From NCBI RefSeq assembly GCF_004745485.1, contig NZ_RHFG01000005.1, positions 62,001 through 126,000 on the forward strand: a stretch of 64,000 bases of DNA. Direction: 5' to 3'. Of this stretch, positions 34,526 through 48,678 are shown piece by piece. The stretch comes from Brevibacterium sp. S22 (GTDB taxonomy: Bacteria > Actinomycetota > Actinomycetes > Actinomycetales > Brevibacteriaceae). Numbering within the stretch: the first letter of the stretch is position 1; every line of letters starts with the position of its first letter. The notes beneath the pieces are model-generated. The model did no database searches, was not told the origin of the DNA, and saw only the letters and a program-made list of their open reading frames with translations. The position numbers and the translations under genes are program-made.

Positions 34526-35737
34526 GTGCCCATCTATCTTGATCACGCCGCCACCTCGCCGATGCCCGCCGAGGTGCTCGAGGTGTACACGCAGGAGCTG
34601 GCCCGCAGAGCCAATCCCTCGGCCCTGCACGCCGTCGGACAGTCGGCGCGCATGCGCATCGAAGAAGCACGGGAGGTCATCGCCCGTGCGGTCGGTGCGG
34701 CCACCTCGTCGGAGGTCATCTTCACTTCGGGAGGCACCGAGGCGGACAATTTCGCGCTCAAGGGCCTCTACCTCTCCCGCAATGACGGGACGTTCACCGA
34801 CCCCGCCCGGCCGCGGGTGCTGACGACGACGATCGAACACCCGGCGATCCTCGAGACCGTGGAATGGCTGGAGGGCTTCGGCGCCGAAGCCGTCTACCTC
34901 GACGTCGACTCGACCGGACGTCTCGACCTCGATGCTGCGACCGCCGAGCTGCGCAGGGATCCCGAGCGCACCGCGCTCATCAGCGTGATGGCCGCGAACA
35001 ATGAGATCGGGACCCTGCAGCCCGTGCGTGAGATCGGTGAGCTCGCCGCCGAACTCGGCATCCCCTTCCACATCGACGCCGTGCAGGCGCTCGGGCAGAT
35101 CCCGTTGGACTTCGCGGCATTCCGGGCCACGGCGATGACGATCACCGCGCATAAGATCGGCGGACCGGTGGGCATCGGTGCACTGCTGCTCGATCGGTCG
35201 GCGACCCCGACCCCCATCCTCCACGGCGGGGGACAGGAACGCGGAGTGCGCTCGGGAACCCTCGACGTCGCCGGGGCCGTGGCCTTCGCGGCGGCCGTCG
35301 ACCTCGTCACCGGCGATCTCGAAGCGCGGGCGGCTCGTCTGTCGGGTCTGCGCGACCGCCTCATCGCCGGCATCGAATCCGCGATCGACGGCGCAGTGCT
35401 GTCCGGTCCGCGCGGTGAGGGCCGACTGCCGGCCAATGCCCACTTCACATTCCCCGGCTGCGAAGGTGACACGCTGCTGTTCGGCCTCGACGCCAGGGGC
35501 CTGGCCACCTCGACGGGTTCGGCCTGCTCGGCCGGGGTCTCCCGTCCCTCCGCCGTGCTGCTGGCCTGCGGACTGGATGAGGACACCGCCCGCTCCACCC
35601 AGCGTTTCACCCTCGGCCATGACACGACCGAAGCCGACGTCGAGGCCCTGCTCGAGGCCCTGCCCGAGGTCGTCGAGCAGGCACGCCGAGCCGGGATGGT
35701 CTCGGCAACACCCCGATGGATGCAAGGAGCATCATGA
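34526..35737 (+). CDS. Cysteine desulfurase (class V aminotransferase, NifS/IscS type)
   Basis: Removes sulfur from cysteine via a persulfide. In this context it feeds MnmA for tRNA 2-thiolation. The 403 residues start [13 protein letters not shown]. The PLP lysine is in [12 protein letters not shown] (about 211), and the persulfide cysteine is in [14 protein letters not shown] (about 332), the mobile-loop form of group I enzymes. [10 protein letters not shown] is also conserved. The stop overlaps the mnmA start as ATGA, so both proteins are made together. No iscU or iscA gene follows. Confidence 0.94.
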   Translation: MPIYLDHAATSPMPAEVLEVYTQELARRANPSALHAVGQSARMRIEEAREVIARAVGAATSSEVIFTSGGTEADNFALKGLYLSRNDGTFTDPARPRVLTTTIEHPAILETVEWLEGFGAEAVYLDVDSTGRLDLDAATAELRRDPERTALISVMAANNEIGTLQPVREIGELAAELGIPFHIDAVQALGQIPLDFAAFRATAMTITAHKIGGPVGIGALLLDRSATPTPILHGGGQERGVRSGTLDVAGAVAFAAAVDLVTGDLEARAARLSGLRDRLIAGIESAIDGAVLSGPRGEGRLPANAHFTFPGCEGDTLLFGLDARGLATSTGSACSAGVSRPSAVLLACGLDEDTARSTQRFTLGHDTTEADVEALLEALPEVVEQARRAGMVSATPRWMQGAS

Positions 35738-36948
35738 GAGTACTCGTCGCCATGTCCGGCGGAGTCGATTCGTCCGTAGCCGCGGCGCGCGCCGTCGATG
35801 CCGGACACGAAGTCGTCGGCGTCCACCTCGCCCTGTCCCGGATGCCCGGCACCCTGCGCACCGGATCGCGCGGCTGCTGCACGATCGAAGACTCCCGCGA
35901 CGCCCACCGCGTGGCCGGGATGCTCGACATCCCCTTCTACGTCTGGGACTTCTCCGAGAGGTTCAAGGAAGACATCGTCGATGACTTCATCGCCGAATAC
36001 GCCGCCGGTCGCACCCCGAACCCGTGCATGCGCTGCAATGAGCGCATCAAATTCGCCGCCCTCCTCGACCGGGCGCTGGCCTTGGACTTCGACGCCATCG
36101 CCACCGGCCACTATGCCGAGGTGCTGCGCGATGACGACGGTCGGCCCGAACTGCACCGCGGCGAGGACCTGGCCAAGGATCAGTCGTACGTCCTCGGTGT
36201 GCTCACCTCCGATCAGCTCGAGCACTGCTATTTCCCGATCGGTGCGACCGCTTCGAAGGCCGAAGTGCGCGCCGAGGCGGCCGATCGCGGGTTCTCCGTG
36301 GCGAACAAGCCCGACTCCTATGACATCTGCTTCATCCCCGACGGTGACACGAAGGCGTGGCTGGCCGACAAGATCCCGATGCGTCCCGGACTCATCAAGG
36401 ACTCCGAGGGCGAGGTCCTCGGCGAACACGACGGGGCGATGACGTACACGATCGGTCAGCGCAAGGGCCTGGGCATCGAGAAGCCGGCCTCTGACGGCAA
36501 GCCGCGCTTCGTCACCGGTCTCGACCCGGCCACGAACACCGTCACCGTGGGATCGCGTGGCGATCTCGCCGTCTCCCACCTCACCGGCATCCGCACCTCG
36601 TGGGCCGGGTCCGCACCGTCGGATATGGGAGACACCCCGGAGGCAGGCATCGACTGCGAAGTGCAGATCCGCGCCCATGCCGATCCGGTGCCGGCCCGCG
36701 CCTGGCTCGGCGAGTTCGTCGCCGAAGCGCCCGAGCATGAGTCGAACCCGATCATCGACGAGGTCGAGGTGCCGGCCGCACGCCCGGCCGGACAGCTCAT
36801 GCACGTCGACGTCGACGAGGAGCTGTCCGGAGTGGCCCCGGGCCAGACCATGGTCATCTACCGCGGCACCCGGGTGCTCGGCCAGGCCACCATCGACTCC
36901 ACGGCGAAGGGCCGTATCACCCCGGCCCCCGAATTCGCCGACGCCTGA
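35734..36948 (+). CDS. mnmA: tRNA-specific 2-thiouridylase MnmA
   Basis: Inserts sulfur at C2 of wobble uridine in tRNA-Lys, -Glu and -Gln. The PP-loop [14 protein letters not shown] is at 4-17. [10 protein letters not shown] (about 96-105) holds the first catalytic cysteine, YDICFIPDG (about 197) the second, and GQRKGLGI is the tRNA-binding signature. Length of 404 residues is a little above E. coli (368). ATG 35734 is inside the desulfurase stop. The protein acts in the cytoplasm with the upstream desulfurase as sulfur donor. Confidence 0.96.
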   Translation: MRVLVAMSGGVDSSVAAARAVDAGHEVVGVHLALSRMPGTLRTGSRGCCTIEDSRDAHRVAGMLDIPFYVWDFSERFKEDIVDDFIAEYAAGRTPNPCMRCNERIKFAALLDRALALDFDAIATGHYAEVLRDDDGRPELHRGEDLAKDQSYVLGVLTSDQLEHCYFPIGATASKAEVRAEAADRGFSVANKPDSYDICFIPDGDTKAWLADKIPMRPGLIKDSEGEVLGEHDGAMTYTIGQRKGLGIEKPASDGKPRFVTGLDPATNTVTVGSRGDLAVSHLTGIRTSWAGSAPSDMGDTPEAGIDCEVQIRAHADPVPARAWLGEFVAEAPEHESNPIIDEVEVPAARPAGQLMHVDVDEELSGVAPGQTMVIYRGTRVLGQATIDSTAKGRITPAPEFADA

Positions 36949-39024
36949 GCCCGCCCCACCTCACCGAGGTGAGGCGGTTCAGGGCCGATGTCGGCCACTG
37001 GCGATACTCTGGGGACATGAAGGAATGTCCCCAAGATGTCGTCACGGCACCTTATGGAACCTGGTCTTCGCCTCTGGGCGCCGCCGAGGTGGCTGCCGGT
37101 GCCGCTCCGATCTTCGATGCCGCCTTCCGCGGGGATGAGATCTTCTATTCGACGAAGATCCCCACCGAGAAGGCCCGCACCGGACTCGTCCGCACATCAC
37201 TGTCGCGTCCCGGAGACAGCGAACAGGTCATTCCGGCAGGCTTCAACATCCGCTCCGCCGTCCATGAGTACGGGGGAGCGTCGTGGGCTCTCGACCAGAG
37301 CAGCGAGGTCATCTACTTCGTCAACGCCGCTGATCAGCGCGTGTGGCAGATCATTCCCGGTCGTGCTCCGCACGCCCTGACCCCGGACACTTCGGGACGG
37401 ATCCGCTACGGGGATCTGCACATGAGCCCATGGGGTCTGCTGTGCGTGCGTGAGGACTGTCGGTCCACTCGCCGTGAACGCGCCATCGTGCTGCTGACGA
37501 AGCACGGGACGACGAATGTGCTGTCGACCCACTCTCATTTCATGGCCTGGCCCAGGCTCTCACCCGATGGCAGCACCTTGGCGTTCATCGGCTGGGAACA
37601 CCCGAACATGCCCTGGGACGGAACCACCCTGTGGCTGGTGGATGTGCGCATCCCCGCCACACCCGCGGTCGCTGTGCTCAGCGGCGACGGTGTCAAACGT
37701 CGACGGTATTCCGAACCGGCGATGCCGCGCCCGACCGATCCGGGGATCTCCCTGTTACAGCCGGAATTCACCTCGGACTCCTCCCTGCATGTCATCTCCG
37801 ACCACGAAGGGCACTGGTCTCTGTTCGCCCTCGACATCGACCTCGTCGCCGCGCGTCCCATCGTCACCGACGAACCGAGGCCACCGGCACCCGAACAGCT
37901 CGGCGTCGACCGTCTGCGCCCGGTCATCGACACCGGTGAGGAGATCGGCGGCGCCCTGTGGCAGCTGGGCGCCCGTTGGCACCTCAACGACGATGACGAG
38001 GTGTGGGCACACTCGCAGGCCGCGACGGCGACGCTCGTGCGCAGCCGACTCACGGACACCCCGACAGATATGATCTCCGAGGCCGTGACCTGGGAGGCCA
38101 TCGACACACCGCGGGAGACGTTCGGCACCATCGAACTCCACGACCTCGGGCGCACCCACCTGCTGCTGACGGCGAAGTCGACCAGGCGACCCGGAGTCCT
38201 CTGCGCCGTCGATCGGAGGACCGGACTGTTCACCGAGATCGCCAGCGAACGCCTCGACACCCATCAGAGCTACTACTCCCGCCCACGGGTCGGTGAACTC
38301 GGGGGAGTTCCCGTCGTCATCCACCCGCCGCACAACCCCCGCTTCGCGGCGCCTGAGGACGAACTCCCACCCTTCGTCGTCTCGATCCACGGCGGTCCCA
38401 CGGGGCAGGCGACCCCGGAGATGACGGCCCGCACGAGCTTCTTCACTTCCCAGGGCATCGGCGTCCTCGAGGTCAACTACGGCGGCTCGACCGGTTTCGG
38501 CCGCGCCTGGCGCGACCGACTGCGCGGGCAGTGGGGAATCGTCGACGTCGAGGACACCGTCGCCGCAGTCAACGGACTCGTCACGGCCGGACTCGCCGAC
38601 CCGCAGCGCATCGCGATCTCGGGAGCCTCCTCGGGCGGGTGGACCGTGCTCTCGGCCCTGGCCTCGACGAACGTGTTCGCCTGCGGCACCTCATACTTCG
38701 GCGTCACCGACCTCATGCGCTTCGTCATCGACACCCACGATTTCGAGTCCCATTACATCGACGGACTCGTCGGCCCCTGGCCTGCGGCGCAGGACGAATA
38801 CATCACTCGCTCACCGATCCGGCGGGTCCCCGACATCACCGTGCCGGTGGCGATCATGCAGGGCGACCGCGATCCGATCGTCCCACCCTCACAGGCGCAG
38901 GATTTCGTCGATACACTCGAACTGGCAGGAGTGGAGTACATTTACCGTCTGTACAAGGGCGAATCCCACGGTTTCGTCCGTGCCGAGACCATCATCGATT
39001 CCTTGGAAAGCGAGTTCGGATTCT

Positions 39025-42317
<3,293 letters not shown>

Positions 42318-42473
42318 GCGCACGCTCCACCACTGAGTTCGTCCGTCACCGGAATAGATGGCGGCACCGAGCGGTTGACGAATGTGACTGCCGACCGATT
42401 CGTCACCGAATTCAGAGTTCGAGTCCAGACTCAGTCAAGCTCAGAGACAGATTCGAGTGGAAGAGTGTGGGAC

Positions 42474-42989
42474 ATGAGATGGATTCCGCGACTCCTTGCC
42501 GGCACCGCCGTCGTCGTCGCCGCGGCACTGACCGCAGCTCCCGTGACGGCAGGCTTGGCCGATCTGGTGCTCAACCCGGGACCGCCGACGACCAAGCGAA
42601 ATGCCCAGCAGGCTCTGACCTCCGTGCCCACTCCGGCCACTCCGGTCACCGGGCGAACCGAGGAGTCGAGCACTGACGACGGCGGTTCGCATCAGATCGT
42701 CGAAGGCACCATCGTCGATGACTCGACCGACGGGCCTGCTTTCACCGGAAGCCGGGCGACCGGCGCTCTGTCGATCGGCGCACAGTCGACCGGTGCACTG
42801 TCGGCCGGCACCGAACTCGTCGCCGCCACCACGGCCGACGCCCAGGATCGCATCGCAGGCCTCTCCGCCGATCTGCAGGCCGGAGTGGCGGCCGGTGAGT
42901 TCACTCAGGCCGACGCCGACCGGGTGCTCACCGACATCGCCGGCTACATCCACGGCGACCGCACCTGGCCCGAACGCCTCACCCCCTAA
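42474..42989 (+). CDS. Small secreted protein, unknown function
   Basis: A 171-residue protein with a signal peptide (RWIPRLLAGTAVVVAAALTA, cleavage near APVTAGLA). A Thr/Ser/Gly-rich region includes a short repeat (TGALSIGAQSTGALSAGTEL). A helical C-terminus (IAGLSADLQAGVAAGEFTQA, DADRVLTDIAGYI) follows. I place the start at ATG 42474; GTG 42465 is possible. It stands alone between ligA and gatCAB, with a very strong hairpin after the stop. Confidence 0.6.
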   Translation: MRWIPRLLAGTAVVVAAALTAAPVTAGLADLVLNPGPPTTKRNAQQALTSVPTPATPVTGRTEESSTDDGGSHQIVEGTIVDDSTDGPAFTGSRATGALSIGAQSTGALSAGTELVAATTADAQDRIAGLSADLQAGVAAGEFTQADADRVLTDIAGYIHGDRTWPERLTP

Positions 42990-42994
42990 ATTTG

Positions 42995-43050
42995 CTACCC
43001 GACGGCGGCTCTGCAACCCCGCGCGAGGTTGCAGAGCCGCCGTCGGGTAG
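42995..43050 (+). terminator. 24-bp perfect hairpin between the secreted protein and gatC
   Basis: Arms 42995-43018 and 43027-43050 are perfect complements with an 8-nt loop. Only TTCT follows, so the U-tract is poor, but the position fits termination of the preceding gene. Confidence 0.65.
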
Positions 43051-43115
43051 TTCTGGGAGGGGGTCGGGGAGAGACTAGACTGGGGGCGAGTGAAAACGAC
43101 GATGAAAGGCAGGGA

Positions 43116-43421
43116 ATGACGGAGTCTTCCGCAATCACCCCCGAACAGGTGGAGCATCTGGCTTCACTGTCTCGGATCGCCATGGGCGAGGACGAGCTCA
43201 AATCGCTCGCCGGTGATCTGAGCACAATTCTGGGAAACGTCGCCAGGGTCAACGAAGTGGCCGGCGACGACGTGCCCGCAACCAGCCACCCCATCCCGCT
43301 GACGAACGTCATGCGCCCCGACGTCGTGGGCGAGACGCTGACCAGCGAACAGGCACTGGCCTCGGCCCCGGCCGCCGAGGATGACAAGTTCCTCGTCCCG
43401 CAGATCCTCGGGGAGGAATGA
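43116..43421 (+). CDS. gatC: Glu-tRNA(Gln)/Asp-tRNA(Asn) amidotransferase subunit C
   Basis: The small clamp subunit of GatCAB, 101 residues. [22 protein letters not shown] and the C-terminal [11 protein letters not shown] ... [10 protein letters not shown] are the family landmarks (written here in part: [26 protein letters not shown]). ATG 43116 is preceded by an AGG-rich site. gatA begins 1 bp after its stop. The complex makes Gln-tRNA(Gln) and, where needed, Asn-tRNA(Asn) by transamidation. Confidence 0.95.
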   Translation: MTESSAITPEQVEHLASLSRIAMGEDELKSLAGDLSTILGNVARVNEVAGDDVPATSHPIPLTNVMRPDVVGETLTSEQALASAPAAEDDKFLVPQILGEE

Positions 43422-43422
43422 G

Positions 43423-44922
43423 ATGACCGAACTCACGAACAAGAGCGCCCTCGAACTCGCTGCAGGACTGGCCTCCGGCGAGTTCTCTTCCGTCGAGGTC
43501 ACGCAGGCCCACCTCGAACGCATCAACGCCACCGAGGATGACTTCAACTCCTTCATCACCGTCACCGACGAGGCGGCCCTGGCCACCGCAAAGGCCGTCG
43601 ACGCCAAACGCTCCGCCGGTGAGGACCTCCATGCCCTGGCCGGTGTGCCGGTGGCGCTGAAGGACCTCGTCGTCACCGAGGGCGTGCGCACCACCGCCGG
43701 GTCGAAGATGCTCGAAAACTGGGTCCCGCCCTACGAATCGACTGTGCACAACAAGGTCAAGGACGCCGGTCTGCCGGTGCTCGGCAAGACCAACCTCGAC
43801 GAATTCGCGATGGGATCGACGACCGAGCACTCGGCGTTCGGCAACACCCGCAACCCGTGGAACCTCGACCACGTCCCCGGCGGTTCCTCCGGCGGTGCCG
43901 CCGCGGCACTGGCCGGATTCCAAGCGCCCCTGTCTGTGGGCACCGACACCGGCGGATCCGTCCGCCAGCCCGCTGCGTTCACCGGCACCGTCGGTGTGAA
44001 GCCGACCTACGGGTCGATCTCACGCTTCGGCATCATCGCCATGGCCTCGAGCCTCGACCAGGTCGGACCGATGGGCCGGTCGGTCACGGATGCCGCGGCC
44101 CTGCACGAGCTGCTGGCCGGACACGATCCGCTCGACTCCACCTCCCTGCCCGACGAGGTCGGCGGCTACCTCAATGCCGCGCAGACCAGCGAACTCAAGG
44201 GCAAGAAGCTCGGCGTTATCAAGCAGCTGGCCGGTGAGGGCTACCAGGACGGAGTCCGCACCGCGTTCACCGCCGCTCTTGAAACCGCCGCCGCAGCAGG
44301 CGCCGAGATCGTCGAGGTCGACTGCCCGTCGATCTCCTATGCCCTTGACGCCTACTACCTCATCATGCCCTCCGAGGTGTCCTCGAACCTGGCTCGCTAC
44401 GACGGTATGCGCTACGGACTGCGCGTCGAACCGGAATCCGGTCCCGTCACCGCCGAGACCGTCATGTCGGCCACCCGCGCCGCCGGCTTCGGCGACGAGG
44501 TCAAGCGCCGCATCATCCTCGGCACCTATGCACTGTCAGCCGGTTACTACGACGCCTACTACGGTTCGGCACAGAAGATCCGCACCCTGGTGCAGAACGA
44601 CTTCGCCAAGGCCTTCGCCGCGTGTGACGTCCTCGTGTCCCCGACGGCCCCGACGACCGCGCTGAAGTTCGGTGCGGAGAAGGCCGCCGATCCGATGGCC
44701 CTCTATCTCGGCGATGTCGCGACGATCCCGGCGAACCTCGCCGGAATCCCGGGCCTGTCCCTGCCAGCAGGTCTGGCCGACGGTCTGCCCGTCGGCTTCC
44801 AGATCCTCGCCCCAGCCCGAGAGGACGTCAGACTCTACGAGGTGGCCGGACCCCTGGAAGCCACACTCGAATCCGCCGGCGGACGTGTGCTCGACACTCT
44901 CGCGGAAGGACTGACCAAGTGA
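43423..44922 (+). CDS. gatA: Glu-tRNA(Gln)/Asp-tRNA(Asn) amidotransferase subunit A
   Basis: The amidase subunit, releasing ammonia from glutamine. The Ser-Ser-Lys triad is visible: Lys in [11 protein letters not shown] (about 80), the signature [13 protein letters not shown] (about 152) and [12 protein letters not shown] (about 176). Length of 499 residues is normal. The start at ATG 43423 has GGGAGGA upstream within the gatC end. The GTGA overlap with gatB couples the two. Confidence 0.97.
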   Translation: MTELTNKSALELAAGLASGEFSSVEVTQAHLERINATEDDFNSFITVTDEAALATAKAVDAKRSAGEDLHALAGVPVALKDLVVTEGVRTTAGSKMLENWVPPYESTVHNKVKDAGLPVLGKTNLDEFAMGSTTEHSAFGNTRNPWNLDHVPGGSSGGAAAALAGFQAPLSVGTDTGGSVRQPAAFTGTVGVKPTYGSISRFGIIAMASSLDQVGPMGRSVTDAAALHELLAGHDPLDSTSLPDEVGGYLNAAQTSELKGKKLGVIKQLAGEGYQDGVRTAFTAALETAAAAGAEIVEVDCPSISYALDAYYLIMPSEVSSNLARYDGMRYGLRVEPESGPVTAETVMSATRAAGFGDEVKRRIILGTYALSAGYYDAYYGSAQKIRTLVQNDFAKAFAACDVLVSPTAPTTALKFGAEKAADPMALYLGDVATIPANLAGIPGLSLPAGLADGLPVGFQILAPAREDVRLYEVAGPLEATLESAGGRVLDTLAEGLTK

Positions 44923-46400
44923 AATACGAAGACGCGATCAAGAGATACGATCCGGTCATCGGCATCGAGGTCCACGTCGAGCTCGGCACCGCGACCAAGA
45001 TGTTCGACGCCGCCCCCAACACCTTCGGCGGCGGACCGAACACGAACGTGACCCCGACCTCCCTCGGCCTGCCCGGCTCCCTGCCCGTGGTCAACGAGAA
45101 GGGCGTCGAGTACGCGATCAAGATCGGCCTAGCACTCGGCTGCGAGATCGCAGAGACCTGCCGATTCGCCCGCAAGAACTACTTCTACCCGGACGTGCCC
45201 AAGGACTTCCAGACCAGCCAGTCCGACGAGCCCATCGCATCCGAAGGCCAGGTCGAGGTCGAACTCGAGGACGGCACCATCGTCACCGTCCCCGTCGAGC
45301 GCGCCCACATGGAAGAGGACGCCGGAAAGAACACGCACGTGGGAGGGGCCACCGGCCGTATCCAGGGCGCCGACCATTCCCTCGTCGACTACAACCGCGC
45401 CGGAGTGCCGCTCGTGGAGATCGTCACCCACCCGATCACTGGGACAGGGGACCGGGCCGCCGAGGTGGCCGCCTCCTATGTGCGCACGCTGAGGGACATC
45501 TTCCGCGCCCTCGACGTCTCCGAAGCCCGCATGGAGCAGGGCAACGTCCGCGCCGACGTCAACGTGTCCCTGCGCGAAAGCCCCGACGCACCGCTGGGGA
45601 CACGGACCGAGACGAAGAACGTCAACTCCTTCCGTTCGATCGAACGCGCCGTGCGCTTCGAGATCGCCCGCCAGGCGACCCTCCTCGAGGCGGGGGAGAA
45701 GGTCGTACAGGAGACCCGGCACTTCCACGAGGAGACCGGAGAGACCTCGTCGGGACGTCCGAAATCCGACGCCGACGACTACCGCTACTTCCCGGAACCG
45801 GACCTCGTGCCGCTGCAGCCGGCCCGGGCATGGGTCGAGGAGCTGCGGGCGAGCCTGCCGGAGCTGCCGGCGCAGAAGCGTCGCCGCCTCCTCGGGGAAT
45901 GGAAGTTCTCCGACCTGGAGATGCGCGACATCGTCAACGCCGGACTCCTCGAAGCCATCGAGGACACCGTCACCTCCGGTGCGAAGCCTGCTCAGGCACG
46001 CAAATGGTGGACCGGTGAGGTCGCCCGCCTGGCCAACCAGGAGGACAAGCACCCCACCGAGATCGTCACACCCGTTCAGGTCGCCGGTCTCATCGACCTC
46101 ATCGATCAGGGCAAGCTCAACGACAAACTCGCCAAGGACGTGCTCACCGGAGTCGTCGCAGGCGAGGGCGAGCCCGCCGAGGTGATGAAAGCCCGCGACC
46201 TCGAGATCGTCGAGGACACAGGTGCCCTCGAAGTCGCCGTCGAGGAGGCCATCGCGGCCAACCCCGATGTGGTCGAGAAGATCAAGGGCGGAAAGATGCA
46301 GGCGATCGGTGCGCTCATGGGCCCGATCATGAAGGCGACGAAGGGTCAGGCCGACGCCGGAAAGGCCAAGGACCTGATCCTGGCCAAGATCAATGGCTGA
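44919..46400 (+). CDS. gatB: Glu-tRNA(Gln)/Asp-tRNA(Asn) amidotransferase subunit B
   Basis: The kinase and tRNA-binding subunit of GatCAB, 493 residues. The cradle domain opens with [13 protein letters not shown] and carries [16 protein letters not shown] (near 158-173) and [12 protein letters not shown]. Helical and YqeY-like tail domains follow (about 300-493). GTG 44919 lies in the gatA stop. With gatC and gatA it forms a compact operon; a gene of unknown function follows after 213 bp. Confidence 0.97.
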   Translation: MKYEDAIKRYDPVIGIEVHVELGTATKMFDAAPNTFGGGPNTNVTPTSLGLPGSLPVVNEKGVEYAIKIGLALGCEIAETCRFARKNYFYPDVPKDFQTSQSDEPIASEGQVEVELEDGTIVTVPVERAHMEEDAGKNTHVGGATGRIQGADHSLVDYNRAGVPLVEIVTHPITGTGDRAAEVAASYVRTLRDIFRALDVSEARMEQGNVRADVNVSLRESPDAPLGTRTETKNVNSFRSIERAVRFEIARQATLLEAGEKVVQETRHFHEETGETSSGRPKSDADDYRYFPEPDLVPLQPARAWVEELRASLPELPAQKRRRLLGEWKFSDLEMRDIVNAGLLEAIEDTVTSGAKPAQARKWWTGEVARLANQEDKHPTEIVTPVQVAGLIDLIDQGKLNDKLAKDVLTGVVAGEGEPAEVMKARDLEIVEDTGALEVAVEEAIAANPDVVEKIKGGKMQAIGALMGPIMKATKGQADAGKAKDLILAKING

Positions 46401-46613
46401 GAACCGACAGCAGTGACCGATCCTGCCCACAGTCGGACTCTGAGGCGGCCGACCGAAACTCAGGATTGATCCAGCCGCACCCTCTAGACTGTGCGTCCAA
46501 GGGAACCGACCGGTTCCCGAGCACAGCGGAGGGTGTGGCTGTTCGCACTCCCCGCAGCTGATGGCCCAGAGGGCAGGGCCGAGTGCGTGACGCACACGCG
46601 TGGAGGTGAAGCG

Positions 46614-47648
46614 GTGTCCGAGTGGAAGTCGCTGTGGAAGAGCGAATGCGGGAAGTCCGCGCCGATCTATCGGGTGCTCGTGCCCGACAGCGTCAACGAG
46701 GCGGTGCTGCGCGCGTGGAGCGCCCGCGGATACCGATATTCGGCCGGAGCCCCGAGCGCGATCATGCTCACCGGTGGGATGAGTCGGAACTTCTTTCGCT
46801 CCAGTGTCCTGTTCAAGGGCGGCACCGCCGCCGGCACTGCTGCGACCGCAGGATTCGCTGCACCCGGGGGACTGGCACTGGTCTCGGGATTCGCCGATGC
46901 TGCACTGACCTTCGGCGGGATGGGGGCGGCAACTGCCCTGGGCACCGGGATCTTCGCTGCCGTCACCGGCCCCAGATACCTGCGTGACCCGAAGCGTCTG
47001 AGCCGGAAGAACCGGCGCAAGGTCGCCGGCGCCAAATGGGTGACCCCGGCCAGCCTCGGCTACCTGCCCGGTCGCAAGGAAGGCCGCGACACCGACGAAC
47101 AGCGTCTGTTCCATCTGGCGGTCACAATCGCCCGCAAGATCGTGCGGACCCGGGCGTGGACCCACCCGATCCTCAAAGACCACGTCTCACGCGTCGACCT
47201 CGACCACGCCGTGGCCTCCATCGGAGTGCGGCTGCAGGAACTCGTCAGCCTCCGCGAGGAGATCGAAGGAATCCGCGATGCGGGAACCGCAAAGTCGGTG
47301 GAGACATACCTGTCGAAGCTGGCTGTCGCATTCTCGTCAATGGCGCGCCGCGTGGAATCGATGCACGAATACTATCAGCGGCTGCTCGAGCTCGATCAGC
47401 AGCTCATGCTGCTGCACAACTCCGAACGCTCACGCGAGCTCGGCGACCGGGTGCTCGACGTGCTCTCCCGCACCGCCGCTGATGATTCCGCTGATTGGCA
47501 GTTCCGGGAGCTGCGCATCGATGCGGATTCGCAGTCGTCGATCATCACCGGACTCGTCGCCGAACTCGAGCAGACCGCCGATGACTTCGATGACTTCGAC
47601 ACCCGTCTGGCCGCGGCGCAGAAATCCATCGACGAACTCGAAGCCTAG
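46614..47648 (+). CDS. Unknown protein with a hydrophobic hairpin and helical C-terminus
   Basis: A 344-residue protein that I do not recognise. An N-terminal globular part (1-55, IYRVLVPDSVNEAVLRAWS) precedes a Gly/Ala-rich hydrophobic double segment (about 66-120: GGTAAGTAATAGFAAPGGLA and MGAATALGTGIFAAVTG). A basic region follows (RDPKRLSRKNRRKVAG), then a long helical, coiled-coil-like domain (about 170-344, RLQELVSLREEIEGI, YYQRLLELDQQLMLLHNSER) with an acidic end. GTG 46614 follows GGAGG by 6 nt. It may be a membrane-associated structural protein. Confidence 0.7.
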   Translation: MSEWKSLWKSECGKSAPIYRVLVPDSVNEAVLRAWSARGYRYSAGAPSAIMLTGGMSRNFFRSSVLFKGGTAAGTAATAGFAAPGGLALVSGFADAALTFGGMGAATALGTGIFAAVTGPRYLRDPKRLSRKNRRKVAGAKWVTPASLGYLPGRKEGRDTDEQRLFHLAVTIARKIVRTRAWTHPILKDHVSRVDLDHAVASIGVRLQELVSLREEIEGIRDAGTAKSVETYLSKLAVAFSSMARRVESMHEYYQRLLELDQQLMLLHNSERSRELGDRVLDVLSRTAADDSADWQFRELRIDADSQSSIITGLVAELEQTADDFDDFDTRLAAAQKSIDELEA

Positions 47649-47666
47649 GCACATGCCCGTCTCGGC

Positions 47667-48239
47667 TCAGTGACCGAAGGGGTCGGGGTCGACTCCCGGC
47701 TGCCACGAGAGTCCCGGCTGGTTGTAGCCATGAGCCTCCTGGGCCTTCTTCCACTTCCTCGACCAGCGCTTGTCGAGACGGTCGACATAGAGGGTTCCCT
47801 GCAGGTGGTCGTATTCGTGCTGCATGATGCGGGCGAACCACCCGTCCGCACTCAGCGTCACCGGCCGACCTGTCTCATCGAAGCCGTTGATGGTGACCCT
47901 CTCAGCTCGTTTGAGAGGGAAGTCGAGAGACGGCACCGACAGGCATCCTTCGGACTCGTCATCCGGATCGGGGCGGGTGTCGGGCACCTTCGACGAGATG
48001 AGCACTGGATTGACGAAAGTGCCGCGGCGGCGCACACCGTGATCGTCATCGGCGTTGAAGACGAAGACGGATCTGCCGATTCCGATCTGCGGTGCGGCCA
48101 GTCCGACACCGTTGCTGGCGTCGAGAGTCTCGTGCATGTCGGCGACGAGTTCGGCAAGACTCTCGTCGAACTCGGTGACCTTCTCGGCACGGCGATGCAG
48201 AACGGGCTCGCCGTAGACGACGATGGGATGAATAGCCAT
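47667..48239 (-). CDS. def: Peptide deformylase
   Basis: Removes formyl from the N-terminal methionine of new proteins. The three metal-site motifs are present: GVGLAAPQIGIG (about 45-56), EGCLSVPS with the cysteine ligand (about 99-106) and QHEYDHLQG (about 141-149). Length is 190 residues. ATG 48239 has TACGAT 7 nt upstream, a leaderless-type start; a frame extending to 48293 is not needed. It converges with the unknown gene before it. Confidence 0.95.
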   Translation of the reverse strand: MAIHPIVVYGEPVLHRRAEKVTEFDESLAELVADMHETLDASNGVGLAAPQIGIGRSVFVFNADDDHGVRRRGTFVNPVLISSKVPDTRPDPDDESEGCLSVPSLDFPLKRAERVTINGFDETGRPVTLSADGWFARIMQHEYDHLQGTLYVDRLDKRWSRKWKKAQEAHGYNQPGLSWQPGVDPDPFGH

Positions 48240-48678
48240 GAGGACAATCGTATCGGTCTCCACGGCCGTCCCAGCCCTCGGGACCGGGGCCACACTGGGC
48301 GGCGTCTCAGATCACTTGACCGCGATCTCACAGCGGCCGTCGCGAACGCTGCCGCCGCCAATGCCACGGTGCGGCCACCTCGGTGATTGTGTGCACTGAT
48401 TGCTCAGCGGATGACCGGAACTGACGCTCAAGCGAGTGGATCGATCTGCAGTTGTTCCGGGTCTGTGATACTGGTTGTCATAAAGTTTCGCCCCCAGCGA
48501 ACAGAGATTGTTGAGCAACATATCTGGGAACATGTTCAGGGGCGGCGAGGTTATGATGAGGGCAAGCCGTCTCGGACCACGAGATGAAAGCTGTCGCTCA
48601 ACCCCTGCCGGAGCAGTTCTGCCGAGTGGTGAGAGGCCTGTGACGGCGGGTGCACACAGTAGCGTGAAAGGACTTACT
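48240..48678. other. 439-bp intergenic region with cysK leader
   Basis: Holds the divergent promoters of def and cysK. TATGAT at 48552-48557 is a possible -10 for cysK and would give a leader of about 115 nt. Within it a 19-codon frame with one Cys codon (48584-48643) could be a leader peptide. I found no recognisable riboswitch. Confidence 0.4.

Noticed and set aside
34411-36804. Long minus-strand frames opposite the desulfurase and mnmA
   Set aside because: Only the first 351 bp (34061-34411) of one frame encodes a credible membrane protein; the rest mirrors well-identified genes.
45129-47183. A 684-codon open frame on the minus strand
   Set aside because: It is antisense to gatB and the gene after it, both of which have clear family or ribosome-site support.
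48480-48678. SAM-type riboswitch upstream of cysK
   Set aside because: I could not find the conserved core helices of any SAM riboswitch class; the region only shows weak promoter-like motifs.
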